Below, piece by piece: positions 26,758-35,200 of a DNA stretch of 64,000 nt (the stretch's first letter is position 1; each line of letters begins with the position of its first letter). The position numbers and the translations under genes were made by a program. Source of the stretch: Bacteroidota bacterium (GTDB lineage Bacteria; Bacteroidota; Ignavibacteria; UBA10030; SZUA-254); contig DATDFQ010000001.1 of the NCBI GenBank assembly GCA_036522515.1, positions 18,830 to 82,829 of the forward strand. The letters are read 5' to 3'. The notes beneath the pieces are model-generated. The model searched no databases. It was not told where the DNA came from and worked only from the letters and a program-made list of their open reading frames with translations.

Positions 26758-28887
26758 ATGATCGGCGAGTCGATTTCTCACTATACTATTCTGGAAAAGT
26801 TGGGCGAGGGGGGGATGGGTGTGGTTTACAAGGCCCAGGATCTCAAACTCGACCGCTTCGTGGCCATCAAGTTTCTGCCGGCCCATCTCTCGGCTTCGCC
26901 GGAGAACAAATCGAGGTTTATGCAGGAGGCAAAGGCCGCCGCGGCGCTCAACCATCCGAACATTCTGGGCGTCTACGAGATCGACGAACAAAACGGCGCA
27001 CTCTTCTTCGCCATGGAATATGTCGAAGGCAAGACACTGAAGTCCCATATCTCGGACCAGAGGTCCGGCACCGGGATTCCCACCAAACAAGCTCTCAACT
27101 GGATGATGCAAATCGGTGAGGGGCTCAAGGCCGCTCACGATAGAAATATTGTCCATCGCGATATCAAGCCCGAGAACATCATGATCACTCCCGAAGGGAA
27201 AGTGAAGATCATGGATTTCGGGATCGCGAAACTCAAGAGCAGCTCCGGGTTGACGAAGACAGGGACATCTCTCGGGACGCTCTCCTATATGTCGCCCGAA
27301 CAGGCGCACGGGGTTGCCACGGATTCCCGGTGCGACATCTGGTCGCTCGGTGTGGTTTTCTATGAGATGTTGACCGGGGAGAAGCCGTTCCGCGCGGAAC
27401 ATGACGCCGGCCTCTTGTACCTGATCGTAAACGAGCAGCCTCCTCCACCGAGTTCGTTGGACAAAAAGATACACCGGCAGATCGACGCCGTCGTGATGAG
27501 GATGCTGGAAAAGGACCGCACCCATCGATACTCGGATATGCGTGAATTCCTCCGGTCGCTCGAAGAAGTCAAAACGGCAATTGAAAACACGGCGGCAACG
27601 TCGATCTCGAAAGCCATCGCTGTCCTTCCTTTCGGCAATATCAGTCCGGATAAAGAGGGCGACTATTTCAGCGACGGGCTTACCGAGGAGTTGATCGCCA
27701 ATCTGGCAAGGCTAAAAGATATCCGTGTCGTTCCCAGGGCCACATCCATGCAGTACAAAGGGACAACCAAGGACTTGAAATCAATCGGGCGTGAACTTGG
27801 AACCCGCTACGTCTTATCGGGAAGCGTAAGAAAATTTCAGGACAATCTGCGGATCACGGTGGAACTTATCGACATCGAGGCAGACGCCCAGCTCTGGGCA
27901 GAGACGTACAAAGGAATACTTGCGGATGTCTTCGACATCCAGGAGCAGGTGTCGAAGCAGATCGTCGATGCTCTGATGGTCAAGCTTTCCCCGACCGAGA
28001 AAGTCGTCCTTACGAAACGGGCCACCCTCAACCCGCAGGCGTTCGACTGTAACTTGAGGGCACGCGATTCGCTGTATCGTTATACCAGACACGGAGTTCA
28101 GATCGCGATCCAGCTTTTCCAGAAGGCGATCGAACACGATCCGCGTTATGCCGATGCCTACGCCGGGTTGGGAGAAGCCTATGCCACCCTCTATCAGCAA
28201 TTCGAACGCAAGGATACCTGGCTTGAAAAGGCGCTGGAGGCAGGCTTGAAGGCGCTCATGTACGATCCCACACTGTCTGAAGCGTATGCCGCGCTCGGCC
28301 TCGCCTATCTTCACAAGAAATCCCACGAGGAGGCCGCCACGGCGAGCAAGAAAGCAATCGAGCTTGATCCGAACAATTTTCTCGGCTACTGGATCCTTGG
28401 GCGCATCTATCACACGACCGACCGGGACAGAGAAGCGGTGGACCTGTTCTTAAAGGTCATCACCCTTAATCCCGATTTTTATTCCGGATACGGTGATCTA
28501 CGGATGGCCTATGAATCGCTGGGTGAGAAGGCGAAGGGTCTTGAGTTGCATAAGTCTGAAATTCAGGTCTACCCCCGATATCTCGCGAAGCATCCTGACG
28601 ATGCGCGGGCGCACATGTTTTATGCCCTCTCGCTGATAAAGGATGGAAAAATGGAGGATGCAAGGGCCGAGGGAGCCAGGGCGATCGAATTGAGCCCGGA
28701 TGATTCGCTCATGCTCTATAATGCGTCTTGTTTCTACGCGTCACTGGGTGATAAGGTGCTGGCAGTCGAAACACTCAGAAAAGCCATCGCCGCCGGTTAT
28801 GAATTCTACGAATGGATCAAACGTGATTCCGATCTTGAGCCCATCCGCAACGAGCCGGGCTATCTCGAGATCATGAGGGGCAAATAA
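26758..28887 (+). CDS. Ser/Thr protein kinase fused to TolB-like domain and TPR repeats (kinase 2)
   Basis: 709 residues. The kinase domain (9-270) is complete: GEGGMG (16-21), Lys38, HRDIKPEN, DFG and a SPE version of the APE motif. Residues 280-425 are the TolB-N/FlgO-like domain (AIAVLPFGNIS...YFSDGLTEELI...RYVLSGSVR). The rest is TPR helix pairs (AYAALGLAYLHKKSHEEAA, IYHTTDRDREAVDLFLKV). It is cytoplasmic with no TM segment. It parallels kinase 1 in every domain and is about half identical by eye in the aligned motifs, so the two look like paralogues. A PepSY protein follows 17 bp downstream. Confidence 0.93.
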   Translation: MIGESISHYTILEKLGEGGMGVVYKAQDLKLDRFVAIKFLPAHLSASPENKSRFMQEAKAAAALNHPNILGVYEIDEQNGALFFAMEYVEGKTLKSHISDQRSGTGIPTKQALNWMMQIGEGLKAAHDRNIVHRDIKPENIMITPEGKVKIMDFGIAKLKSSSGLTKTGTSLGTLSYMSPEQAHGVATDSRCDIWSLGVVFYEMLTGEKPFRAEHDAGLLYLIVNEQPPPPSSLDKKIHRQIDAVVMRMLEKDRTHRYSDMREFLRSLEEVKTAIENTAATSISKAIAVLPFGNISPDKEGDYFSDGLTEELIANLARLKDIRVVPRATSMQYKGTTKDLKSIGRELGTRYVLSGSVRKFQDNLRITVELIDIEADAQLWAETYKGILADVFDIQEQVSKQIVDALMVKLSPTEKVVLTKRATLNPQAFDCNLRARDSLYRYTRHGVQIAIQLFQKAIEHDPRYADAYAGLGEAYATLYQQFERKDTWLEKALEAGLKALMYDPTLSEAYAALGLAYLHKKSHEEAATASKKAIELDPNNFLGYWILGRIYHTTDRDREAVDLFLKVITLNPDFYSGYGDLRMAYESLGEKAKGLELHKSEIQVYPRYLAKHPDDARAHMFYALSLIKDGKMEDARAEGARAIELSPDDSLMLYNASCFYASLGDKVLAVETLRKAIAAGYEFYEWIKRDSDLEPIRNEPGYLEIMRGK

Positions 28888-28904
28888 AAGGAAGGGACAC
28901 GAAC

Positions 28905-29393
28905 TTGAAACTCGCAATCACGATCCTCGCAGTATGTCTCGTCGTTTCAACCGGCTTCGCTTCGAAGAAGGCGCATCCCCGGATCAGCAAGGGGCAGGCG
29001 GCGAAAATTGTCCAAAAGGAGTTCAAGGGAGCGCTCATCGAGAGCTCTGAGCTGGAGAATGAGGAAGGAAAGCTCATCTGGTCATTCGATCTCAAAATCG
29101 GCGGAGCGACTAAAGAAGTGTGGATTGACGCAAAGAACGGAAAAGTGATCAAGACAGAAGATGAGTCGCTGGCCGCGGTGGAGGAAGAACGCGCCACCGA
29201 CGAGGCGGAGAAAGCCGCGCTGAAGAAAGTACCCGGGAGCGTCGTCAAAAGCACCCTGAAAGAGAAGAAAGGCAAAATGATCTGCTCGGTCGAAATCCTC
29301 ACCAAGGCCGGAAAGACCGTTGAAGTGGATGTAGACCGGAAAACGAACAAGATTGTACAGATTGAAACCGAGGAAGCGGCAAAAAAAGAGTAG
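28905..29393 (+). CDS. Secreted PepSY-domain protein
   Basis: 162 residues. A TTG start is supported by AAGGAAGGG 7 bases upstream and by the signal peptide (KLAITILAVCLVVSTGFA) that follows at once. Two PepSY-like units are seen: ISKGQAAKIVQKEFKG...WIDAKNGKVIK and a Lys/Glu-rich second unit ending VDVDRKTNKIVQIE. PepSY domains are often periplasmic inhibitors or ligand-binding modules. It follows kinase 2 closely and may report envelope state in the same transcript (inference). Confidence 0.82.
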   Translation: MKLAITILAVCLVVSTGFASKKAHPRISKGQAAKIVQKEFKGALIESSELENEEGKLIWSFDLKIGGATKEVWIDAKNGKVIKTEDESLAAVEEERATDEAEKAALKKVPGSVVKSTLKEKKGKMICSVEILTKAGKTVEVDVDRKTNKIVQIETEEAAKKE

Positions 29394-29428
29394 ATTGTAT
29401 CCGCACTCTATATAGAGAGAGGATTGTA

Positions 29429-29740
29429 ATGGCTGAAGTGGAAAAAAGAGACCGCAACGCCTCGTTTCTGGGGCTCTCGTTCACTATTATCGGCCTCATC
29501 TTTCTTCTCCGGAACCTTGAGGTCATTCACCTCGGGCACAGATGGTGGGCTCTCTTTTTTCTGATCCCTATCGCGTACCTGTTGTCGGATCTGATGCAGG
29601 GCAGGCAAAGCCGGCGCAACGTGGTCGGCCTCGTGACGATCGTATCGATGATGGTGATCTTTCTCATCGGCGTGAGCTGGTCGCTGGTGTGGCCTATTTT
29701 TATCATCATCGGAGGATTGTCGTTCCTCCTTGCGCGGTAG
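29429..29740 (+). CDS. Small membrane protein, LiaI/LiaF (DUF5668)-like
   Basis: 103 residues with three hydrophobic segments (about 15-30, 39-55 and 66-100) separated by short basic loops. The pattern GLIFLLRNLEVI...WWALFFLIPIAYLL...WPIFIIIGGLSFLL fits the LiaI-LiaF-like TM domain. GAGAGGA precedes the ATG. The TAG stop codon lies inside the first copy of the family B short palindrome (GGTAGCC...), so a repeat insertion may have set or shortened the C-terminus. Confidence 0.75.
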   Translation: MAEVEKRDRNASFLGLSFTIIGLIFLLRNLEVIHLGHRWWALFFLIPIAYLLSDLMQGRQSRRNVVGLVTIVSMMVIFLIGVSWSLVWPIFIIIGGLSFLLAR

Positions 29741-29913
29741 CCGCAGCCTTCAGGCTGCGTGATTCCGTGTCGGTGGCCGAACCCTTTAGAGGAATCGGTA
29801 GCCGCAGCCTTTAGGCTGCGGGTTTGCTCTTGGGTTCCATGACCTCCGTATCCACCCAGACCGTGGAGGCGATGCTCTCTTCGACTCGGTAGCCGCAGCC
29901 TTTAGGCTGCGGG
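29736..29913. repeat. Three short family B palindromes in tandem region
   Basis: GGTAGCCGCAGCCTT(T/C)AGGCTGCG occurs at 29736-29760, 29796-29821 and 29889-29913, all in the same orientation, separated by unrelated sequence. The last is followed by GTTTTG. Confidence 0.85.
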
Positions 29914-29944
29914 TTTTGTTTCTCTTGCCTCCATCGAACGATGT

Positions 29945-30652
29945 ATGTGCGGGCGCTATACCATAACGGCGGACAAGGTCGAATTCATCCTGAAGCGGTT
30001 TCAGGCCGAGCTGGCTCCGGGCTTCGGCGACTACAGTCCGAGATACAACGCCGCTCCGGCCCAACTTGTGCCGGGCATCGTGTCGAAGGAGGATGGGAAG
30101 CGCTATCTGACGCATCTCTACTGGGGCTTGACTCCGCCGTGGGCTGAAAAGGAGGGGAGCAAGTACTCGACCCAGATCAACATCCGCAACGACACGATTG
30201 AAAAAAACAAGTTCTTCCGTTCCCTTCTCCTCTCCCAACGCTGCATCTTTGTCGCCGACGGTTTCTACGAATGGCAGGCCCCCAAAGGGTATGAGAAAAA
30301 GCCCCTGCCGAAGGGAGTCAGAAAAACCCCCTACCGAATTGTGTTCAAAAATGGCGATCTGTTTCCTCTCGCCGGGCTCTGGCGGACAATGAAAGACGGC
30401 AACCGGTCCGTCCTCACCGGAGCAATCATCACCACCGACCCGAACAAGTTGATGAAACCGATCCACAACAGGATGCCGGTGATTCTGAACGACGCCGGGT
30501 TGAAGCACTGGCTCGACCCGGAATACAAGGACTTCGATCAGCTTAAACTCTATATGAGTCCGTTCCCCGACACGAAGATGAAAGCCTATCCTGTCTCCAC
30601 TGCCGTCAATAACGCAAAGTTCGACTCCGCGGCCGTCATCGAGCCGGCCTGA
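29945..30652 (+). CDS. yedK: SRAP-domain protein (YedK/HMCES), abasic-site DNA-protein crosslink sensor
   Basis: 235 residues. The family uses Cys2 to form a thiazolidine crosslink with abasic sites in single-stranded DNA. Here Met is followed by Cys2 (MCGRYT). Asn79 lies in INIRNDT (usually NARxET, so the Glu is an Asp here). Glu109 lies in GFYEWQ and His174 in PIHNRMP. The ATG at 29945 is fixed by the need for Cys at position 2. The gene follows the palindrome tract without a visible strong ribosome site and leads directly into the DUF4032 gene 10 bp downstream. Confidence 0.93.
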   Translation: MCGRYTITADKVEFILKRFQAELAPGFGDYSPRYNAAPAQLVPGIVSKEDGKRYLTHLYWGLTPPWAEKEGSKYSTQINIRNDTIEKNKFFRSLLLSQRCIFVADGFYEWQAPKGYEKKPLPKGVRKTPYRIVFKNGDLFPLAGLWRTMKDGNRSVLTGAIITTDPNKLMKPIHNRMPVILNDAGLKHWLDPEYKDFDQLKLYMSPFPDTKMKAYPVSTAVNNAKFDSAAVIEPA

Positions 30653-30662
30653 GGAGGTTCAA

Positions 30663-31919
30663 CTGTCCGTTCCGCAGATTGAGGAGGCTGGTACTACTGA
30701 GGCAGGGGAGCCGGAGAACGGCCGAACGAACCTCGCCATCACCTTCGACAAGGAGTATGTCTCTCTCCTCCAAAAGCTACCCTGGTATAAGCCTCTCGCG
30801 GAGTGGACAGAGCGGGACGCCCGTTCGCTGAAGGTGAAGAGTGGCCTCTCACGCCACCTTGTCCGGTTCATCAAGGTCCGGGGGAAGGCCTTCGCCATCA
30901 AGGAGACATCCGCCGAAACTGCCGTGCGGGAGTACAATACCTACGTACAGCTCCGGCAGATGAGCGTTCCCACGCTTCAGGCCGTGGGGAAGGTCGTGCG
31001 TGAAGACCGGAGGATGCTTACCGAGACAAAGGCCGCGATGCAGGCCGAATCCGATTCTACCGGCTACGTCGTCACCCGGTTACTTGAGTATGCCATCCCG
31101 GATTACTATCTTTTCAGGCGGGCATTCACCACCGTGTCGCGGAGGCGTATCTGGGACGCGATTGTGAGGCTGTTCGTCCAGCTCCATTGCAAGGGGGTGT
31201 ACTGGGGCGACGCTTCGTTGTCGAACATGATGATACTCTTCGTGAACGAACGATTCCCCGAGATCGGTATCCGGACGGTCCTCAAGGCGGTCCTCGCCGA
31301 TGCGGAGACGGTCGAGATCTATCCCCAGGTCTCGGAACGGCTGCGCCTGTCGGACGTTGAGTACTTCCTTGAGACGATGGCGTGGACGGAGGCGGATGCG
31401 ATCGCGAGCGGTCTTACCCGGGAGCGGCTGATGACCGAAACCGACCGAAAGTATATCATGAACCGGTATCTCGATCTCTTTGAGATCGAGCGGGAGGAGC
31501 AGTCGTTCGCATTGATCACGAAGATCGACGTCGATGCGATGCTGGGGCCGTTCGGCGCGAAGGGTCAGTCGAAGGCGCTGCTCCAGCACATCTACGAGCA
31601 TAAATGGTATTTGAGCGAGCGCAGCGGCAAGGAGGTGGCGATCGGGGATGCAGCGCGTGACTGGTATGTCGACGTGTTCAAACCTGTGATCCATCTCTTT
31701 GAAGAATTTTCGATTCTCGATGATTTTCCGGACCGCACCGCCGCATCACTCTATCTCGATATCATGCTCCATAAATATTATCTGAGTGAGAAATTCGGAA
31801 AGGATGTCGGATTGGTCGCGGCGTTCGAAAGCTATTCGCGCCAGTTCAAGGGAAAACACGCCACCATGGAGAAAATGATTGGCCTTGCCCATTCAATGAA
31901 AAGACTGCTTGAGAGGTAA
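30663..31919 (+). CDS. DUF4032/lipopolysaccharide-kinase-like protein, apparent CTG start
   Basis: 418 residues if translation starts at CTG 30663. GAGGAGGT lies 5 bases before it, and the frame upstream of the next standard start (GTG 30834) keeps protein-like sequence (LAITFDKEYVSLLQKLPWYK...LKVKSGLSRHLVRF) continuous with the conserved domain. No ATG, GTG or TTG lies in frame between 30582 and 30834. Residues 60-215 are kinase-like: Lys in FAIKE, a catalytic-loop-like GVYWGDASLSNMM and LADAETVE in place of DFG. This matches the LPS-kinase/DUF4032 group. The C-terminal half is helical DUF4032. A cytoplasmic role and the substrate are unknown. It is likely co-transcribed with the SRAP gene. 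Confidence 0.85.
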   Translation: MSVPQIEEAGTTEAGEPENGRTNLAITFDKEYVSLLQKLPWYKPLAEWTERDARSLKVKSGLSRHLVRFIKVRGKAFAIKETSAETAVREYNTYVQLRQMSVPTLQAVGKVVREDRRMLTETKAAMQAESDSTGYVVTRLLEYAIPDYYLFRRAFTTVSRRRIWDAIVRLFVQLHCKGVYWGDASLSNMMILFVNERFPEIGIRTVLKAVLADAETVEIYPQVSERLRLSDVEYFLETMAWTEADAIASGLTRERLMTETDRKYIMNRYLDLFEIEREEQSFALITKIDVDAMLGPFGAKGQSKALLQHIYEHKWYLSERSGKEVAIGDAARDWYVDVFKPVIHLFEEFSILDDFPDRTAASLYLDIMLHKYYLSEKFGKDVGLVAAFESYSRQFKGKHATMEKMIGLAHSMKRLLER

Positions 31920-31937
31920 AGTCGGGGGGGGAGCAGA

Positions 31938-32087
31938 GGTGCTGTCCTAATTTCACCCCGCTCGTCATCCCGGCATGCTTTAGGCCGGGATCTTCATTGG
32001 GTGACCTTTGTAACGATGCCGAACAGAATCATTTCGGAATGACGGGAAATTGGGTATTCTGCGATCCGGGCAAACTAGGACAGCACC
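31938..32087. repeat. MITE-like element A3 with near-perfect terminal repeats
   Basis: GGTGCTGTCCTAATTT (31938-31953) and AAACTAGGACAGCACC (32072-32087) match at 15 of 16 positions when inverted. The interior has GTCATCCCGGCATG...GGAATGACGGG pairing. It is the best-preserved copy of the family. Confidence 0.92.
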
Positions 32088-32097
32088 GGAGGAGATC

Positions 32098-32128
32098 TTG
32101 ACTATCCAAACATTTATTTCTAAATTGG
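32098..32128 (+). promoter_or_regulatory. Promoter for giant secreted protein gene at 32290
   Basis: TTGACT (32098-32103), 17 bp, TAAATTGG (32121-32128). The -35 begins 10 bp after element A3 ends. A leader of about 155 nt follows. Confidence 0.75.
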
Positions 32129-32289
32129 TCTTGGAGAATCGAGTTAATCTTGTGGGCTGGGAGTAAATTTCTACGCCGCCCCAATCCTGCCCGGGGCAAT
32201 CATACCGCTTTCCGTTCTTCCAGTGTCACCAAAACAAGCCGCTACGTGGCTCTCAAAATGAGCGCCCGCGAGTGTCTTTAGGGGGAGCA

Positions 32290-35200
32290 ATGAAAGCAGA
32301 CCTTCTTTTCCCGCATATCTTGATACCGCCAAAACGAATCTTAGAATCAGGGCTCATCGCGCTCGCATTGTCTTTCGGCTATTGTGCCGGTGTCGCACAA
32401 TCTCCGCGTGTCTGGATTCAGACAACAGTTGAGGATTTCTCGGCGGGGAGGGTCGAGAACGATACCGTAACCAATTCCTCCGGCGGTGAGGTAAGACTGA
32501 TGCCGTTCTTAGTTAAGACCATCCCCGATACGAGAGATTACTCATTCCTTCCTGATCGGGTGTACAACAGTCGCGGTGAGTATCTTCAGTACTGGATCCA
32601 CAATGTCTGGCAAGATACCGGGAGCGGTCTTCTCATCCAGCGCTATGACTCGGAAGGGAATGCCGTCGGCCCTGTCCTCCGAGCCAACGATGGCGAGGGC
32701 CCCGCAGCCGGGTCGGTTGGTTACATGTCGAACGGATACTTCTATGCCGCATGGTGGGCCGGGAATTTCAACACGTACGGACAACTATTTGATAGCAACG
32801 GGGTGAAGGTCGGTACCAACCAGATCGTTTCGGTCGGAGGGATCGATCCCGTCATTCTCACGGAGCCGGGCGATTCGGCGTTCCGGGTGTTCGTGCGGAA
32901 GCCGGACTATTCAGGCGGGGCGGTGGCTGACTCAACCATAATATTCTATTCGAAAGTGGACCTCCACGGGATGCTCATCGATACCGGGCGAAGGATCCAC
33001 CCACACAATCTGAAAGCCTTTGAACGTCCCTTGCTGGCTTCTGCGTCATCTGACAGCGAGTTTATTCTGGTTTTCGCGGCGACGGAAGCCTTTTGGGGCG
33101 GAGCCGACGATCTCTATCTCCAGCGTTTATCGATCGCAGGAGATCAAACCGGAGAAATCCAGGAACTCGGTGACGTCTCCACGCTCGATTTCGCCCTGGC
33201 GCAGATTGCACGGGACGAAGCCGGACGGCAGGTGATCATCTGGAGCGATAACCGGCCTCAAGCCGTTCAACCCCCGGGGTCCTGGAATCTTTACGGCCAG
33301 CTCTTGGATCGGGAGGCGCGGAAAATGGGAAGGAACTTTTCCATCAATTCCATCAAGCCGGGCGAGACCGGTACCAGGTATGCGTGCATGCATTATCACA
33401 ATGGTGTGTTCAGTGTCTGGTGGGGTGCCGACAGCCTCCCGGTGGGCCCGGTCATTCCCTACCGCAATGAATGGGGATTTAATTATGATCTGACCGGGGT
33501 GTATACCTCGAGCGTACATGATGCCGGACCGCTGATCGCTACCTACGATTCCCTGAGTTTCATGGCAACAACTCCATCGGGAACTTCTCTCAAATTTCAG
33601 CTGAGGTCAGGAACTACGCCGGCAGAATTCGATACGGCGGTCTGGAGGGGGCCCGACGGAACGGCAGGCAGCTATTACACGGTCAGCGGAGAAGCGATCA
33701 GCACGACTCACCATGGGCAACGGTACCTGCAATGGAGGGCTCATTTTTCCACTACGCTATTCGGTGAATCTCCGACGCTCTTTGGGTTGGCGCTGGCTTA
33801 CAGTCTTTCGAGCTCTCCTCCTCCGGAACCGCCTGCGCTTGTCGACGCATCGCCGGGACATGGGATCGTCACCTTGCAGTGGCAGCACTCTCCTTCCCCC
33901 GCAATCTACCGCTACAAAATCTATCGCGGGATGTCGCCCGGTTCATTTGATTCGATTTGGACCAAAACTCTGTCCGACACAAGCCTGAGCTATCAGGATT
34001 CGGAGGTTGTGAATCGATCGACCTATTATTATGCGGTCACCGCTGAGGACAGCAATTATCAGGAAAGTGATTATTCCGCGGGAGTGAGCGCAGTACCCTA
34101 TGGCATCACGATATACGTTTCTGCAAGCGCGCTTGCTCAGGGATCCGGGACCATTGAACAACCGTATCCAGAAATCAGCCGGGGGATGAATCGTGCGCTG
34201 CGGTTCGATACGGTATCTGTCTTGCCGGGTATCTACCATGAGACGGTCCGGATTCGACCAGACGTGTTTCTCGCGGGCAGCGGACCGGCTCGGACCTCCA
34301 TCGAAGGGGGAAGTGATTCCGGCGTGGTCATCTGCAGACGAGGGTCAGGGGTCTCGGGCTTTACGATCAACATGATTTCAACGACTTCTACCGACTGCGC
34401 GATATGGTGTTCAAACTCGGGACCCCTGATCGAGGGGAACGTCATCATCAAGACGTTTTCGACCACCATTCCCGAAAACGCAATCATCGCGACCGGAGGG
34501 ACTACGCGAATTTTACGGAATTACATTGTCGGGTTCGACGGGGGAGTGATTGTTTCTGAATTTCTCTCATCTCTGGAAATGGCAAACAATATCATCGTGG
34601 CGAAATTGCTGGGGAGCGCCCTCTACAATGATGCCGGGGGTTCAATCATTAATAATACTCTCGTAATCGAGGGTTACGGGGTAGCCGTATCGCTGTATTC
34701 CTATCCACCTGCAACTATCAAGAACAACATCATCATTGGTCCCTCGACTGCCGGCGGACAGGGATTTAGTCTGAATGACGACCCTGCATATCGGAGGGTC
34801 TCCGTCAGCTATAATAACGTCTCTAATTTTCACGACAACTACTATAGTTGGATGCTGGATTCAAATAACATATCCGCCGATCCGGGGTTTGTGAACAGGG
34901 GAGGAGCTGATTTCCGGTTGCAATCCGGCTCGGTTTGCGGGCACGCTGGCGATCCCGATGCTCTCTACAATAATCGAGATGGATCACGCAATGACATGGG
35001 AGCATTCGGGGGTCCGAATCCGATCGACCCGGCCATCATTCCCGGATTCGCCGTCTCCTTCGCATCCGAGAGCGTATCCGGCTTTCCCGGCGATACGGTG
35101 TTGGTAGAGGTTACGATCGATAATGCAAGCCGTCTCGCGAGCGCTCAGTTCTCCCTCTCCTATGATTCTTCGATTGTGAGGCTGCTTTCTATAGAGAAGA

